Below, piece by piece: positions 33,248-45,024 of a DNA stretch of 64,000 bases (the stretch's first letter is position 1; every line of letters starts with the position of its first letter). Made by a program: the position numbers and the translations under genes. Origin of the DNA: Rhodovibrionaceae bacterium (GTDB taxonomy: Bacteria; Pseudomonadota; Alphaproteobacteria; Kiloniellales; DSM-21159). Below the pieces are notes generated by a model. The model had not been told where the DNA came from and did no database searches. It worked only from the letters and a program-made list of their open reading frames with translations. Location of the stretch: NCBI GenBank assembly GCA_028279885.1, contig JANQMX010000058.1:186001-250000 (forward strand), in the 5' to 3' direction.

Positions 33248-34534
33248 ATGCTGCAGGACAAGGACCGCATCTTCCTAAACCTCTACGGCCAGGACGACTG
33301 GGGCCTGGAGGGCGCCCGCCGGCGCGGCATCTGGGACAACACGAAAGAGCTCGTGGCGCTCGGCCGCGACGAGATCATCCAGCGCATCAAGGATTCGCAG
33401 CTGCGCGGGCGCGGCGGCGCCGGCTTTCCGGCCGGCCTGAAGTGGTCCTTCATGCCTAAGGAGAACGACGGCCGGCCGCATTACCTGGTCATCAACGCCG
33501 ACGAGTCGGAGCCGGGATCCTGCAAGGATCGCGAGATCTTGCGCTACGATCCTCATATGCTGCTGGAAGGCTGCGTCATCGCCGGCTTCGCCATGGGCGC
33601 GCACAAGGCCTTCATCTACATCCGCGGTGAATACTGGGAGCCTCTGCAGCACCTTGAGGCGGCGATTCTCCAAGCGCGCGAGGCGGGCCTGCTGGGCGAC
33701 GATGCCTGCGGCAGCGGTTGGGCGTTCGATATCGAGGTAAGCCGGGGCGCCGGCGCCTATATCTGCGGCGAGGAGACCGCGCTGCTCGAGTCGCTCGAGG
33801 GCAAGAAGGGTCAGCCACGCCTCAAGCCGCCGTTCCCGGCTGCTGTCGGGGTCTATGGTTGCCCGACGACGGTCACCAATGTGGAAACCGTGGCAGTGGC
33901 GCCGTCCATTCTACGCCGCGGCGTCGAGTGGTGGACTGGCCTTGGCCGGCCCAACAACACCGGCACCAAGATCTTCTCCATCTCCGGCTGCGTGAACCAG
34001 CCCTGTAACGTCGAAGAAGAGATGGGCATCCCGATGAAGGAGCTCATCGAAAAGCACGCCGGCGGTGTGCGTGGCGGCTGGGACAATCTCCAGGCGGTCG
34101 TGCCTGGCGGCTCTTCCGTGCCTTGCCTGCCGGAGCCGATCTGCAAGCACATGCTGATGGACTTCGATTCCCTGCGCGAGGCCAAGTCCGGCCTGGGCAC
34201 GGCGGCTGTCATCGTCATCGACAAGTCGGTCGATATTGTCGAGGCGATCACCCGCTTCTCGCACTTTTACATGCATGAGAGCTGCGGCCAGTGTACGCCT
34301 TGCCGCGAAGGCACCGGCTGGATGTACCGGGTGATGAAGCGCCTGGTGAAAGGCGAGGCCGAGATCGATGAGATCGACACCCTGCTGGATGTCACCTATC
34401 AGGTCGAAGGCCACACCATCTGTGCGCTGGGCGATGCGGCCGCCTGGCCCATTCAAGGTTTGATCCGCCACTTCCGTCCCGAGCTCGAGCAGCGCATCGC
34501 CAGTTATCGGCAAATGATGCAGGCGGCCGAGTAG
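33248..34534 (+). CDS. nuoF: NADH-quinone oxidoreductase subunit F
   Basis: A 428-residue 51-kDa subunit where NADH gives up electrons. FMN/NADH loops [15 protein letters not shown] and [19 protein letters not shown] are intact, and the N3 [4Fe-4S] ligands appear as [11 protein letters not shown] with a later Cys in [16 protein letters not shown] lies 7 bases before the ATG; spacing to nuoE is 15 bases. Confidence 0.97.
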   Translation: MLQDKDRIFLNLYGQDDWGLEGARRRGIWDNTKELVALGRDEIIQRIKDSQLRGRGGAGFPAGLKWSFMPKENDGRPHYLVINADESEPGSCKDREILRYDPHMLLEGCVIAGFAMGAHKAFIYIRGEYWEPLQHLEAAILQAREAGLLGDDACGSGWAFDIEVSRGAGAYICGEETALLESLEGKKGQPRLKPPFPAAVGVYGCPTTVTNVETVAVAPSILRRGVEWWTGLGRPNNTGTKIFSISGCVNQPCNVEEEMGIPMKELIEKHAGGVRGGWDNLQAVVPGGSSVPCLPEPICKHMLMDFDSLREAKSGLGTAAVIVIDKSVDIVEAITRFSHFYMHESCGQCTPCREGTGWMYRVMKRLVKGEAEIDEIDTLLDVTYQVEGHTICALGDAAAWPIQGLIRHFRPELEQRIASYRQMMQAAE

Positions 34535-34574
34535 GGACATTGGGGCGCAAAGGGCGAGTTTGAGAGCGAAGGCA

Positions 34575-36656
34575 ATGCCGAAACTGACGATCGACGACAA
34601 GGAAATCGAGGTCCCGGCCGGCGTGACGGTGCTGCAGGCCTGCGAGATGGCCGGCGCCGAGATCCCGCGCTTCTGCTATCACGAGCGCCTGTCGGTCGCC
34701 GGCAATTGCCGCATGTGCCTGGTCGAGCTGGAGCGTGCGCCAAAGCCCATCGCTTCCTGCGCCATGCCGGTGAGCGAGGGCATGGTCATCCGCACCGACA
34801 GCGAGATGATCAAGAAGGCGCGCAACGGCGTCATGGAGTTCCTGCTGATCAACCATCCCCTCGACTGCCCGATCTGCGATCAGGGCGGCGAGTGCGACCT
34901 GCAAGACCAGGCCATGGCCTATGGCTTCGATCACAGCCGCTTCGAGGAGAACAAGCGGGCGGTGACGGAGAAGTACATGGGTCCGCTGATCAAGACGATC
35001 ATGACCCGCTGCATCCACTGCACCCGCTGCGTGCGCTTCGCCACCGAAGTCGCCGGTGTCGAGGACATCGGCCTGGTCAATCGTGGCGAGCATGCCGAGA
35101 TCACGACCCTGGAGCGGGCCATCGATTCGGAGCTGTCGGGCAACCTGGTCGACGTTTGCCCGGTCGGCGCCTTGACCTCTGCGCCCTATCAGTTCGCCGC
35201 GCGTCCGTGGGAGCTGCGCAAGACTCTCTCCATCGACGTGATGGACGCCGTCGGCTCCAACATCCGGGTCGACGCCCGCGGCCGCCACGTCATGCGCGTG
35301 CTGCCGCGCCTGCACGAGGGCGTCAACGAGGAGTGGATCGCCGACAAGACCCGCCACGCTTGCGACGGGCTGGCCCGCCAGCGCCTCGACCGGCCCTACG
35401 TGCGTGGGGCAGACGGCCGCCTGAAAGCGGCGAGCTGGGACGAGGCTTTCAGTGCCGTTGCCTCGCGTCTCAAGGGGCTCGAAGGCAAGAAGATCGCCGC
35501 GATTGCCGGCGACCTCTGCGACGCCGAGTCCATGCTGGCCCTCAAGGACCTGATGAGCGATCTCGGCTCACCCAACCTCGATTGCCGTCAAGATGGCGCC
35601 AAGGTCGGGGAGGGCCCACGGGCCAGCTATCTCTTCAACACAAGCATCGCCGGCATCGAGCGAGCCGATGCCGTGCTCCTCGTCGGCAGCAACCCGCGCT
35701 GGGAAGCGCCGATGGTCAACGCCCGCATCCGCAAGCGTTTCCTGCAAACCGGCATGCCCGTCGGGGTGATCGGCGAGAGCGTCGACCTGACCTATCAGAC
35801 CCAGTATCTCGGCGCTGGCCCGGAGACCTTGAAGGAGTTGGCCGAGGGCCGGCATCCCTTCGCGGAGGTCTTGGAAAAGGCGGCGCATCCGATGCTGATC
35901 CTCGGCTCCGGCGCGCTGGCGCGCGCCGACGGCCCGGCCATCCTCGCTCTGGCCCGCGCGCTGGCTGAGAAGACCGGCATGATCAAGGCGGCGACCGACG
36001 ATGAGCCCGCCTGGAACGGCTTCAATGTGCTGCAGCGCGTCGCCTCTCGCGTGGCCGGGCTCGATCTCGGCTTCTTGCCGGGCGAGGGCGGGCGCGCCAC
36101 CGAGGACATCCTGAGCGCAGTCGAGTCCGGCGAGATCGAGGTTGTCTATCTGCTGGGCGCCGACGAGTTCGACACGGCGCGTCTCAGCAAAGCCTTCGTC
36201 ATCTATCAAGGCCACCACGGCGATGCCGGCGCGCAGGCGGCCGACGTCATCCTGCCGGGCGCCGCCTACACCGAGAAGAACGGCACTTACGTCAACACCG
36301 AGGGGCGGGTTCAGCTCGGTCGTCTGGCCGCCTTCCCGCCGGGTGAGGCGCGCGAGGACTGGACCATTCTCAGGGCACTCTCCGCGGTGCTCGGCAAGGC
36401 GCTGCCCTACGACAATCTCGGCATGCTGCGGCAGAGCCTGGTCGAGCGCTTCCCGGTCTTCGCCGCCATCGACCAGATCGAGCCGGCGGCCTGGGAGCCC
36501 TTCGGTACGGAGGGCGCGGTCGACTCGGCGCCCTTCGCCCTGCCGATCGCCAACTACTACATGACCGACCCGATCAGCCGCTCGTCGGAGACCATGGCGC
36601 GCTGCACCGAGGCGCTCGGCAAGGGCGCAGTGAAGGCGACCGGCACCGATGGATAA
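34575..36656 (+). CDS. nuoG: NADH-quinone oxidoreductase subunit G
   Basis: A 693-residue 75-kDa subunit. The N-terminal [2Fe-2S] ferredoxin domain has [15 protein letters not shown], the His-Cys [4Fe-4S] motif is [18 protein letters not shown], and a further [4Fe-4S] motif is [10 protein letters not shown] with CPVGAL. The rest is a molybdopterin-oxidoreductase-like domain without cofactor. I chose the ATG at 34575 ([13 protein letters not shown], the family start); a TTG five codons upstream is possible. Confidence 0.96.
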   Translation: MPKLTIDDKEIEVPAGVTVLQACEMAGAEIPRFCYHERLSVAGNCRMCLVELERAPKPIASCAMPVSEGMVIRTDSEMIKKARNGVMEFLLINHPLDCPICDQGGECDLQDQAMAYGFDHSRFEENKRAVTEKYMGPLIKTIMTRCIHCTRCVRFATEVAGVEDIGLVNRGEHAEITTLERAIDSELSGNLVDVCPVGALTSAPYQFAARPWELRKTLSIDVMDAVGSNIRVDARGRHVMRVLPRLHEGVNEEWIADKTRHACDGLARQRLDRPYVRGADGRLKAASWDEAFSAVASRLKGLEGKKIAAIAGDLCDAESMLALKDLMSDLGSPNLDCRQDGAKVGEGPRASYLFNTSIAGIERADAVLLVGSNPRWEAPMVNARIRKRFLQTGMPVGVIGESVDLTYQTQYLGAGPETLKELAEGRHPFAEVLEKAAHPMLILGSGALARADGPAILALARALAEKTGMIKAATDDEPAWNGFNVLQRVASRVAGLDLGFLPGEGGRATEDILSAVESGEIEVVYLLGADEFDTARLSKAFVIYQGHHGDAGAQAADVILPGAAYTEKNGTYVNTEGRVQLGRLAAFPPGEAREDWTILRALSAVLGKALPYDNLGMLRQSLVERFPVFAAIDQIEPAAWEPFGTEGAVDSAPFALPIANYYMTDPISRSSETMARCTEALGKGAVKATGTDG

Positions 36657-37662
36657 CAGCTTTCTCGACGTCTACGTCATTCCCGGCGCGATCATCATCG
36701 CGCAGATCGTCGCCATCCTGGTGCCGGTGCTGATCGGCGTCGCCTATCTGACCTATGCCGAACGCAAGGTCATCGCCGCCATGCAGCTGCGCCGGGGCCC
36801 TAACGTGGTCGGGCCCTTCGGCCTGCTGCAGCCCATCGCCGACGCCATCAAGCTGCTGTTCAAGGAGACCATTCTGCCGGCCGGCTCCAACCGGGTGGTT
36901 TTCCTGATGGCGCCGATGCTGACCTTCGTCCTGGCCATGGTGGCCTGGGCGGTCATCCCGGTGGACGACGGCTGGGCCATCGCCGACATCAACGTCGGCG
37001 TGCTCTACCTCTTCGCCATCTCCTCGCTGGGCGTCTACGGCGTCATCATGGCCGGCTGGGCGTCGAACTCGAAGTATCCCTTCCTCGGTGCCTTGCGCTC
37101 GGCGGCGCAGATGGTGAGCTACGAGGTCTCCATGGGCTTCGTGCTGATCACCGTGATCCTCTGTGTCGGCTCCATGCGGCTCAATGACATCGTCATGGCG
37201 CAGCAGGGTCTCTGGTTCGCCGTGCCCTTGCTGCCGATGTTCGTGATCTTCTTCGTCTCGGTTTTAGCCGAGACCAACCGGGCGCCCTTCGATCTTCCGG
37301 AAGGCGAATCCGAGCTGGTCGGCGGCTATTTCACCGAGTACTCGGCCATGCCCTTCGCGCTCTTCTTCCTTGGCGAGTACGCCAACATGATCCTGATGAG
37401 CGGCATGGTGACGATCTTCTTCCTCGGCGGCTGGCTGCCGATCATCGACCTGCCGCCGTTCAACTGGATTCCCGGGCCGATCTGGTTCGCCGGCAAGGTC
37501 GCACTGGTGCTCTTCTTCTTCCTCTGGGTGCGCGCGACCTTCCCGCGTTATCGCTACGATCAGCTGATGCGCCTGGGTTGGAAGGTCTTTTTGCCCTTCT
37601 CCCTGTTCTGGGTCATTGCCACGGCCGGCGTGCTGATCGCCTTTGATTGGGTGCCGCAATGA
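36649..37662 (+). CDS. nuoH: NADH-quinone oxidoreductase subunit H
   Basis: A 337-residue membrane subunit (ND1) with about eight helices linking the hydrophilic and membrane arms. Conserved loops are [20 protein letters not shown] and [19 protein letters not shown], which line the quinone channel. It overlaps nuoG by 8 bases and is followed by a 105-base gap before nuoI. Confidence 0.97.
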   Translation: MDNSFLDVYVIPGAIIIAQIVAILVPVLIGVAYLTYAERKVIAAMQLRRGPNVVGPFGLLQPIADAIKLLFKETILPAGSNRVVFLMAPMLTFVLAMVAWAVIPVDDGWAIADINVGVLYLFAISSLGVYGVIMAGWASNSKYPFLGALRSAAQMVSYEVSMGFVLITVILCVGSMRLNDIVMAQQGLWFAVPLLPMFVIFFVSVLAETNRAPFDLPEGESELVGGYFTEYSAMPFALFFLGEYANMILMSGMVTIFFLGGWLPIIDLPPFNWIPGPIWFAGKVALVLFFFLWVRATFPRYRYDQLMRLGWKVFLPFSLFWVIATAGVLIAFDWVPQ

Positions 37663-37767
37663 GCGGGCAACAGATGATTGGGACGCTGGGCTTGTGCAGT
37701 TGCGAGAAGCCATTAGGTTGCGGGCACGTTGACGCGATGGGCGGGCCAACAAAGCGGAGTGTGATCG

Positions 37768-38256
37768 ATGAGTAGCATCTCACGTCTCGCCAACGCGCTG
37801 GTTCTGGGCGAACTGCTGAGTGGCATGAAGATGACCCTCGGCTACATGTTCAAGCCCAAGGTGACCTTGAACTATCCTTACGAAAAGGGACCGCTCAGCC
37901 CGCGTTTCCGCGGCGAGCACGCCTTGCGCCGCTATCCCAACGGGGAAGAGCGCTGCATCGCCTGCAAGCTCTGCGAGGCGATCTGTCCGGCGCAGGCCAT
38001 CACCATCGAGGCCGAGCCGCGGGCCGACGGCAGCCGCCGCACCACCCGCTACGACATCGACATGACCAAGTGCATTTACTGCGGCTTCTGCCAGGAGGCC
38101 TGTCCGGTGGATGCTATCGTGGAGGGGCCGAACTTCGAGTTCGCCACCGAGACCCGCGAAGAGTTGTTCTACAATAAGGAAAAGCTGCTGGAAAACGGCG
38201 ACCGTTGGGAATACGAGATCGCGCACAACCTTGCGCAGGATGCGCCCTACCGATAG
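37768..38256 (+). CDS. nuoI: NADH-quinone oxidoreductase subunit I
   Basis: A 162-residue 23-kDa subunit with two [4Fe-4S] clusters (N6a, N6b): [14 protein letters not shown] and [16 protein letters not shown]. An amphipathic N-terminal segment attaches it to the membrane arm. The upstream gap from nuoH (105 bases) and the hairpins at its stop codon make this gene the loosest link of the operon. Confidence 0.97.
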   Translation: MSSISRLANALVLGELLSGMKMTLGYMFKPKVTLNYPYEKGPLSPRFRGEHALRRYPNGEERCIACKLCEAICPAQAITIEAEPRADGSRRTTRYDIDMTKCIYCGFCQEACPVDAIVEGPNFEFATETREELFYNKEKLLENGDRWEYEIAHNLAQDAPYR

Positions 38257-38293
38257 GGCGCATGGGGGCATGGTGCCGCCGCTCCAGGCGGCA
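38241..38293 (+). other. Tandem hairpins at the nuoI-nuoJ junction
   Basis: A perfect 9-bp stem TGCGCCCTA/TAGGGCGCA (38241-38249 with 38254-38262, loop CCGA) contains the nuoI stop codon, and a 7-bp stem TGCCGCC/GGCGGCA (38274-38280 with 38287-38293) follows. Both are intercistronic and lack T-runs, so RNA processing, stability or partial termination are options. Confidence 0.5.
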
Positions 38294-38352
38294 TCGTCAT
38301 TCGGCGGCAGGCTGTCTGCCGGGTCGGTTTGCAACACGGGGTCAGAGGGCCC

Positions 38353-38967
38353 ATGACACTGGAAGCGATTGCGTTCTATCTCTTCTCCGCGGTCGCCGTG
38401 GCGGCGGGCGTGATGGTTATCTCATCACGCAACCCGGTGCATTCGGTGCTGTTTCTGATCCTGGCCTTCTTCAACGCGGCCGGGCTGTTCGTGCTGATGG
38501 GCGCCGAGTTCCTGGCGATGATTCTGGTCATCGTCTACGTCGGCGCGATTGCCGTTCTCTTCCTCTTCGTCGTCATGATGCTCGACATCAACTTCGTCGA
38601 GATGCGCCAGGGCTTCCTGCAGTACCTGCCGATCGGCGCGCTGATCGGGATCATACTCTTGGCCGAGCTGGTCATGATCGGCGGCGCCTGGGTGGTAACG
38701 CCCGAGGCCGCCAGCGTCGCCGCCGTTCCCGCGCCAGATCCTGCAACGGTGACCAACACCGAAGCTTTGGGCCAGGTGCTCTACACCAAGTACGCCTATC
38801 TCTTTCAGCTCTCCGGCCTGGTGCTGCTGGTCGCCATGATCGGTGCCATCGTCCTGACCCTGCGTCAGCGTGAAGGCGTCAAGCGCCAGTCGATCGCCAC
38901 CCAGGTCACGCGGACGCGCGAGCAGGCCATCGAGGTCAAGGACGTGACGCCGGGGCAGGGGATCTAG
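38353..38967 (+). CDS. nuoJ: NADH-quinone oxidoreductase subunit J
   Basis: A 204-residue membrane subunit (ND6) with five helices. The third contains the conserved [21 protein letters not shown] with the flexible pi-bulge region. The ATG at 38353 matches the family start ([12 protein letters not shown]); an in-frame upstream start at 38329 lies in the hairpin leader and is less likely. Confidence 0.96.
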   Translation: MTLEAIAFYLFSAVAVAAGVMVISSRNPVHSVLFLILAFFNAAGLFVLMGAEFLAMILVIVYVGAIAVLFLFVVMMLDINFVEMRQGFLQYLPIGALIGIILLAELVMIGGAWVVTPEAASVAAVPAPDPATVTNTEALGQVLYTKYAYLFQLSGLVLLVAMIGAIVLTLRQREGVKRQSIATQVTRTREQAIEVKDVTPGQGI

Positions 38968-38969
38968 TC

Positions 38970-39281
38970 ATGTTGGAGATCGGCCTCGCCCACTACCTCA
39001 CCGTCGCCGCCGTGCTCTTCGTGCTCGGCATTCTCGGCATCTTCCTCAACCGCAAGAACGTCATCGTCATCCTGATGAGCGTCGAGTTGATGCTGCTGGC
39101 GGTGAACATAAATCTGGTCGCCTTCTCCAGCCATCTCGGCGATCTGGTCGGGCAGGTCTTCGCCATGTTCGTGCTCACCGTCGCGGCGGCAGAGGCCGCG
39201 ATCGGCCTGGCCATCGTGGTAGTCTTCTTCCGCAATCGCGGCTCCATCGCTGTCGAAGACGTCAGCATGATGAAGGGCTGA
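38970..39281 (+). CDS. nuoK: NADH-quinone oxidoreductase subunit K
   Basis: A 103-residue three-helix subunit (ND4L). The buried glutamates of the proton path are visible in [16 protein letters not shown] and [13 protein letters not shown]. It starts 2 bases after the nuoJ stop. Confidence 0.96.
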   Translation: MLEIGLAHYLTVAAVLFVLGILGIFLNRKNVIVILMSVELMLLAVNINLVAFSSHLGDLVGQVFAMFVLTVAAAEAAIGLAIVVVFFRNRGSIAVEDVSMMKG

Positions 39282-39287
39282 TCGGGT

Positions 39288-41231
39288 ATGTTGGCGTCTC
39301 TCGTCGTTTTTCTCCCGCTCGTCGGCGCTGCCCTGGCCGGCCTGTTCGGCCGCTCGCTCGGCGACCGCGGTTCGCAGTGGGTGACCTGTGTCCTGGTCGG
39401 CACCTCGGCGCTGCTGTCCATCGGCGTCTTCTTCGACGTTGCCATCCACGGCAACGCCTACACCGTCGAGCTCTTCACCTGGATCGATTCGGGCGCCTTC
39501 GAGGTCTCCTTCGCGCTGAGGATCGACACGCTGACGGCGGTCATGCTCTGCGTGGTGACCATCGTCTCCAGCCTCGTGCACATCTATTCGGTCGGCTACA
39601 TGGCGGAGGACAAGTCCATCCCCCGCTTCATGAGCTATCTGTCGCTCTTCACCTTCATGATGCTGATGCTGGTGACGGCCGACAACTTCCTGCAGATGTT
39701 CCTCGGCTGGGAAGGGGTGGGCCTGGCCTCCTACCTGCTGATCGGTTTCTGGTATGACCGGCCCAGCGCGAACAGCGCCGCGATCAAAGCCTTCCTGGTC
39801 AACCGGGTCGGCGACGTCGGCTTCGCCCTCGGCATCGCCGGCGCCTTTCTTCTGCTCGGCTCGGCGGAGTTCGACACGGTGTTCGCCGCGGTGCCCGAGC
39901 ATGCCGACACTGTAGTTTCGGTCTTCGGCATCGAAGGCCACGCGCTGACCCTCATCTGCATCCTGCTGTTCATCGGCGCCATGGGGAAATCCGCCCAGCT
40001 GGGCCTGCATACCTGGCTGCCGGATGCCATGGAGGGCCCGACGCCGGTCTCCGCCCTCATCCACGCCGCCACCATGGTGACGGCCGGCGTCTTCATGATC
40101 TGCCGCTTCTCGCCGATCTTCGAGTATTCTCCGACGGCCCTCGACGTGGTGACCTACGTGGGGGCTGCAACGGCGGTGTTCGCCGCCACGGTGGGTCTGA
40201 CCCAGAACGACATCAAGCGGGTCATCGCCTACTCGACCTGCTCGCAGCTCGGCTACATGTTCTTCGCCATCGGCGTCTCGGCTTACAGCGCCGCCATGTT
40301 CCACCTGATGACCCATGCCTTTTTCAAGGCGCTGCTGTTCCTCGGCGCCGGCGCGGTCATCCACGCCATGCATCACGAGCAGGACATGCGGAAGATGGGT
40401 GGGCTCTGGCGTAAGATCCCGCAGACCTACGTGCTGATGTGGATCGGGTCCCTCGCGCTCGCCGGAATCGGCATACCTGGCGCCTTCGTCGGCTTCGCCG
40501 GATTCTACTCCAAGGACCTCATGCTGGAGGCCGCCTTCGCCGATGGCAGCTTCGCCGGACACTTGGCCTTTTGGCTCGGCGTCTCGGCGGCGTTCATGAC
40601 CGCCTTCTACTCCTGGCGCCTACTGTTCATGACCTTCCACGGCGAGACCCGGGCCGACCCGCACACCTTCGAGCACGCCCATGAGGCACCGAAGGTGATG
40701 CTCTGGCCGCTCTATGTGCTCGCCGTCGGCGCCGTCTTCGCGGGCGTCCTCGGTTACTCCTACTTCGTCGGCGACAACCGGGAAGAGTTCTGGGGCGGCT
40801 CGCTGTTGGTCTTGCGGGACATCATCGAAGAGGCGCACCACGTGCCCTTCTGGGTCAAAGCCTTGCCGGTGGTCGTGGCCGTGGCTGGCATCGGCCTCGC
40901 TTACGTCATGTACATCCTCAAGCCCGACCTGCCGCGTTTGGCGGCACAGACCTTCCGGCCGCTGTACCTCTTCTCGTATCGCAAGTGGTACTTCGACGAA
41001 CTCTATGACTTCATCTTCGTGCGCCCGGCCATCCTTCTGGGCCGTGGTCTCTGGAAGGACGGGGACGGCAAGTTGATCGACGGCGTCGGGCCGGACGGCT
41101 TTGCCGCTGCGGTCCGCTATCTGGCCAAGCGCGCCAGCGCGCTGCAGAGCGGTTACCTCTATCATTACGCCTTCGCCATGCTGATCGGTGTGGTGGCCTT
41201 TGCCACCTGGTACATCGTGACGGCAGGCTGA
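39288..41231 (+). CDS. nuoL: NADH-quinone oxidoreductase subunit L
   Basis: A 647-residue antiporter-like subunit (ND5) with about 16 helices. The proton-channel Glu is in [19 protein letters not shown] and the key lysine in [20 protein letters not shown]. The long lateral helix and a final anchor helix form the C-terminal part. It begins 6 bases after nuoK. Confidence 0.97.
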   Translation: MLASLVVFLPLVGAALAGLFGRSLGDRGSQWVTCVLVGTSALLSIGVFFDVAIHGNAYTVELFTWIDSGAFEVSFALRIDTLTAVMLCVVTIVSSLVHIYSVGYMAEDKSIPRFMSYLSLFTFMMLMLVTADNFLQMFLGWEGVGLASYLLIGFWYDRPSANSAAIKAFLVNRVGDVGFALGIAGAFLLLGSAEFDTVFAAVPEHADTVVSVFGIEGHALTLICILLFIGAMGKSAQLGLHTWLPDAMEGPTPVSALIHAATMVTAGVFMICRFSPIFEYSPTALDVVTYVGAATAVFAATVGLTQNDIKRVIAYSTCSQLGYMFFAIGVSAYSAAMFHLMTHAFFKALLFLGAGAVIHAMHHEQDMRKMGGLWRKIPQTYVLMWIGSLALAGIGIPGAFVGFAGFYSKDLMLEAAFADGSFAGHLAFWLGVSAAFMTAFYSWRLLFMTFHGETRADPHTFEHAHEAPKVMLWPLYVLAVGAVFAGVLGYSYFVGDNREEFWGGSLLVLRDIIEEAHHVPFWVKALPVVVAVAGIGLAYVMYILKPDLPRLAAQTFRPLYLFSYRKWYFDELYDFIFVRPAILLGRGLWKDGDGKLIDGVGPDGFAAAVRYLAKRASALQSGYLYHYAFAMLIGVVAFATWYIVTAG

Positions 41232-41251
41232 GGAGGCTGGGACAAGACACC

Positions 41252-42781
41252 ATGGGCCAGCTTCCGCTGCTTTCGATCATCACCTTCCTGCCTCTTGTGG
41301 GCGCCGTCATCATCATGCTGGCGCGCGACGAGGATGAGGCGCGCCTGGCGACCAACGCGCGCAACATGGCGCTTTGGACCTCCTTCATCACCTTCGTCGT
41401 CTCGCTGTTGATCTGGTTCGGCTTCGAGACGGGAACGGCGGAGTTTCAGTTCGTCGAAAAGGCCGAATGGCTGCCGGAGTTCGGCATCGGCTACCACATG
41501 GGCGTGGACGGCATCTCCATGCCCTTCGTCCTGCTCTCCACCTTGCTAACGCCGATCTGCGTGCTGGCGAGCTGGGAGGCGGTGAAGCACCGGGTCAAGG
41601 AATACATGATCGCCTTCCTGGTGCTCGAGACCATGATGGTCGGCATGTTCTGTGCCCTCGACTTCGTCACCTTCTACATGTTCTTCGAGGGCGTGCTCAT
41701 TCCGATGTTCCTGATCATCGGCGTCTGGGGCGGGCCGCGGCGGGTCTATGCCGCCTTCAAGTTCTTCCTCTACACCCTGTTGGGCTCGGTGCTGATGCTG
41801 CTCGCCATCCTGGCGATCTACTTTGATGCCGGCACCACCGACATCCCCACCTTGCTGCAGCACCGCTTGCCGGCGGAGATGCAGATCTGGCTGTGGCTTG
41901 CCTTCTTCGCTTCCTTCGCGGTCAAGGTGCCCATGTGGCCGGTGCACACCTGGCTGCCGGATGCGCATGTCGAGGCGCCGACCGCCGGCTCGGTCATCCT
42001 GGCCGGCGTGCTCTTGAAGATGGGCGCCTACGGCTTCCTGCGCTTCTCCGTGCCTATGATGCCCTACGGGACCGAGTTCTTCACGCCGCTGGTCTTCACG
42101 CTCTCGGTGGTGGCCATCATCTACACCTCTCTCGTCGCCCTGGCGCAGGAGGATATGAAGAAGCTGATCGCCTATTCCTCGGTCGCTCATATGGGCTACG
42201 TGACCGTCGGCATCTTCACCCTGAACGTTCAGGGCATGCAGGGTGCCATCTTCCAGATGCTATCCCACGGCATCGTCTCGGCGGCACTCTTCCTGTTGGT
42301 CGGCGTGATCTACGACCGGCTGCACACGCGCATGATCGACCGCTACGGCGGCCTGGCTGACCAGATGCCGCACTATGCCCTGACCTTCATGATCTTCATG
42401 CTGGCCTCTGTCGGCCTGCCGCTCACCGGTGGCTTCATCGGCGAGTTCCTGGTCATCGTCGGGGCCTTCCAGGTCAACACCTGGGTCGCGCTCTTGACCG
42501 CCAGCGGCATGGTGCTGGGCGCCGCCTACATGCTCTATCTCTACCGCCAGGTGATCTTCGGAGCGCTCACCAAGCGCGATCTCATGAGCCTCCTGGACAT
42601 GAAATGGCGGGAAAAGCTGATCTTCGCGCCGCTCATCCTGCTGACCTTCTGGATGGGCATCTATCCCGAGCCGCTGCTCAACGTCATGGAGGCCTCGGTG
42701 GTCAACATCATCGAGAACTATCAGCTGGCCCTCGACGAACGGGCCGGCGTCTCGCTCGCCGAACTCATGCCGGGCCGCTAA
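41252..42781 (+). CDS. nuoM: NADH-quinone oxidoreductase subunit M
   Basis: A 509-residue antiporter-like subunit (ND4) with about 14 helices. Recognisable segments are [36 protein letters not shown] and the broken-helix region [17 protein letters not shown]. It is one of three proton-pumping modules, placed between nuoL and nuoN. Confidence 0.97.
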   Translation: MGQLPLLSIITFLPLVGAVIIMLARDEDEARLATNARNMALWTSFITFVVSLLIWFGFETGTAEFQFVEKAEWLPEFGIGYHMGVDGISMPFVLLSTLLTPICVLASWEAVKHRVKEYMIAFLVLETMMVGMFCALDFVTFYMFFEGVLIPMFLIIGVWGGPRRVYAAFKFFLYTLLGSVLMLLAILAIYFDAGTTDIPTLLQHRLPAEMQIWLWLAFFASFAVKVPMWPVHTWLPDAHVEAPTAGSVILAGVLLKMGAYGFLRFSVPMMPYGTEFFTPLVFTLSVVAIIYTSLVALAQEDMKKLIAYSSVAHMGYVTVGIFTLNVQGMQGAIFQMLSHGIVSAALFLLVGVIYDRLHTRMIDRYGGLADQMPHYALTFMIFMLASVGLPLTGGFIGEFLVIVGAFQVNTWVALLTASGMVLGAAYMLYLYRQVIFGALTKRDLMSLLDMKWREKLIFAPLILLTFWMGIYPEPLLNVMEASVVNIIENYQLALDERAGVSLAELMPGR

Positions 42782-42784
42782 GCC

Positions 42785-44236
42785 ATGTCCGTTGCAGCCG
42801 ATCTCCAGATTGCCTTGCCCGAAGTGCTGTTGGCCGTCAGCGCCATGGCGCTCCTGATCTTCGGCGTCTATCAGGGCAAGGCGGCCGCTGGCCGCGTCAT
42901 GGTGCTCAGCGCCGTCACGCTCGTCGCCGTCATCGCCATTATCCTGGTGCGGGAGCCCGCCGGCATCGCCTTCGGCGGCCTTTATGTGGACGACGGCTTC
43001 GGCGACTACATGAAGATCCTGCTGCTGGTCGGCGCGCTGCTCGTGCTGATCATGTCGCACCGCTACCTGGAGCTCGAGCAGGCCAACCGCTTCGAGTATT
43101 CGGTGCTGCTGCTCTTCGCCACCCTGGGCATGATGGTCATGGTTTCGGCCAACGACCTGATCAGCCTCTATATCGGCCTGGAGCTGCAGAGCTTGGCGCT
43201 CTACGTCGTCGCCGCCATCCGCCGCGACAACGCGCGCTCCTCGGAGGCCGGGCTCAAGTACTTCGTGCTCGGCGCGCTGGCCTCTGGACTGCTGCTCTAC
43301 GGCATGTCGATGATCTACGGCTTCTCCGGCACCACCAGCTTTGAGTCGCTGGCCGAGATCCTGGCGGCGCCCGACACCGAGCCGAGCCTGGGCTTGATCG
43401 TCGGCCTGGTCTTCATCTGCGCCGGCCTGGCGTTCAAGGTCTCCGCCGTGCCTTTCCACATGTGGACGCCGGACGTCTACGAGGGCGCGCCCACCTCGGT
43501 CACCGCCTTCTTCGCCGTGGCGCCAAAGATCGCCGCCATCGCGCTCTTCACCCGCGTGCTGATGGGGCCCTTCCACGACCTGGTGGACGCCTGGCAGCAG
43601 ATCATCGTCTTCATTTCCATCGCGTCCATGGTGCTCGGCGCCTTCGCCGCCATCGCGCAGAACAACATCAAGCGCCTGATGGCCTACAGCTCCATCGGCC
43701 ACATCGGCTACGCCCTGGTCGGCCTCGCGGCCGGCACGCCCGCGGGGGTCAGCGGCGTCGGCGCCTACATGGCGATCTACCTGGTGATGAACGTCGGCAC
43801 CTTCGCCTGCATCCTCTCCATGCGGCAGAACGGACGCATGGTCGAAGGTGTTAACGACCTCAAGGGCATCAGCCGCACCAACCCCATGATTGCGTTGGCG
43901 CTCCTGATCTTCATGTTCTCGCTCGCCGGCATTCCGCCGATGGCCGGCTTCTGGGCCAAGTTCTGGGTCTTCAAGGCAGCCATCAGCGCCGAGCTCTACG
44001 GCCTTGCGGTGATCGGCGTGTTGGCCAGTGTGGTCTCCGCCTTCTACTACCTGCGCATCGTCAAGCTGATGTACTTCGACGAGGCCACCGAGGGGCTGGA
44101 CAAAGGCGTCGGGCGGGAGACCGGCCTCATTATTGTGGCGACGGCCGCGGCCACCATTCTCCTCTTTGCCATGCCGGGTGCGATCCTGGAGGGAGCGGAC
44201 GCTGCCGCCACCTCTCTCACCCACTATGCCGGGTGA
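42785..44236 (+). CDS. nuoN: NADH-quinone oxidoreductase subunit N
   Basis: A 483-residue antiporter-like subunit (ND2) with about 14 helices, carrying [33 protein letters not shown] and [17 protein letters not shown]. Last subunit of the complex I operon; the biotin ligase gene follows almost without gap and may be co-transcribed. Confidence 0.97.
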   Translation: MSVAADLQIALPEVLLAVSAMALLIFGVYQGKAAAGRVMVLSAVTLVAVIAIILVREPAGIAFGGLYVDDGFGDYMKILLLVGALLVLIMSHRYLELEQANRFEYSVLLLFATLGMMVMVSANDLISLYIGLELQSLALYVVAAIRRDNARSSEAGLKYFVLGALASGLLLYGMSMIYGFSGTTSFESLAEILAAPDTEPSLGLIVGLVFICAGLAFKVSAVPFHMWTPDVYEGAPTSVTAFFAVAPKIAAIALFTRVLMGPFHDLVDAWQQIIVFISIASMVLGAFAAIAQNNIKRLMAYSSIGHIGYALVGLAAGTPAGVSGVGAYMAIYLVMNVGTFACILSMRQNGRMVEGVNDLKGISRTNPMIALALLIFMFSLAGIPPMAGFWAKFWVFKAAISAELYGLAVIGVLASVVSAFYYLRIVKLMYFDEATEGLDKGVGRETGLIIVATAAATILLFAMPGAILEGADAAATSLTHYAG

Positions 44237-44255
44237 TGAGCGCCCTTCGCCGACG

Positions 44256-45023
44256 ATGAGCCTGAAACTACCGCCGGCCTATCGGCTGATCGAGCGCGAC
44301 GCGGTCAGCAACAGCAACGACGAGGCCAAAGTCCTGGCGCGTGCGGGGGCCGAGGACGGCACCTTGCTGTGGGTGAGGCAGCAGTCCGCCGGCAAAGGCC
44401 GCGGCGGCCGCACTTGGGACAGCCCGCCGGGCAATCTCTATCTCTCGCTGGTGCTGCGGCCCGACTGTCCGCTGAGCGAGGCCAGTGCGCTGGGCTTCAT
44501 CGCCGCCCTGGCGGTGGGCGAAGCCATCGGCAGCGTCGCTCCGCCCATGGACGTGCTCTACAAGTGGCCCAACGACGTGCTGCTGAACGGCCGCAAAGTG
44601 GCCGGCATTCTGCTGGAGTCTGAGACCAGCGGCGACGAGCTTGCCTGGCTGGTCCTGGGGATCGGCGTCAACGTCGCCCATTTCCCCAAGGAGGCCAACT
44701 TTCCCGCCACCTCGCTGCATTTCGAAGGGGCGCCTAGGACACTGAGCGTCGAGGAGCTGCTGCAGGCCTTCTGCCGCTACTTCCTCTCTTGGACCAACCG
44801 CTGGCTTGAGGAGGGCTTTGCGCCGGTGCGCGCAGCCTGGTCGCGCCACGCCTACCGCAAGGGCGAGGAGATCGAGGCGCGCCTGCCGCAGGAGACCTTG
44901 AGCGGCCGCTTCCAAGACATCGACGAGAGCGGCTGCCTGGTCCTGGCGCTGCCCGACGGCTCACAGCGACACATCGCCTACGGCGAAGTCTTTCCGCCGG
45001 AGAGCGCAGGGGAGGCGGGCTGA
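44256..45023 (+). CDS. birA: Biotin--[acetyl-CoA-carboxylase] ligase
   Basis: A 255-residue monofunctional biotin protein ligase without the N-terminal helix-turn-helix of E. coli BirA. The biotinyl-AMP loop is GKGRGGRTWDSPPGNLY; KWPNDVLLNGRKVAGILLE (catalytic Lys) and GIGVNV follow, and a C-terminal SH3-like cap closes it. It attaches biotin to carboxylase carrier proteins. The ATG at 44256 fits the domain; an ATG at 44226, overlapping nuoN, adds ten unlikely residues. Confidence 0.94.
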   Translation: MSLKLPPAYRLIERDAVSNSNDEAKVLARAGAEDGTLLWVRQQSAGKGRGGRTWDSPPGNLYLSLVLRPDCPLSEASALGFIAALAVGEAIGSVAPPMDVLYKWPNDVLLNGRKVAGILLESETSGDELAWLVLGIGVNVAHFPKEANFPATSLHFEGAPRTLSVEELLQAFCRYFLSWTNRWLEEGFAPVRAAWSRHAYRKGEEIEARLPQETLSGRFQDIDESGCLVLALPDGSQRHIAYGEVFPPESAGEAG

Positions 45024-45024
45024 C

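Noticed and set aside
38964-40562. 532-codon minus-strand frame opposite nuoK/nuoL
   Set aside because: Composition dominated by Gly, His, Glu, Asp and Arg and antisense to strongly conserved membrane subunits.
42260-44224. 654-codon minus-strand frame opposite nuoM/nuoN
   Set aside because: Same type of antisense shadow; low-complexity charged translation, no start context.
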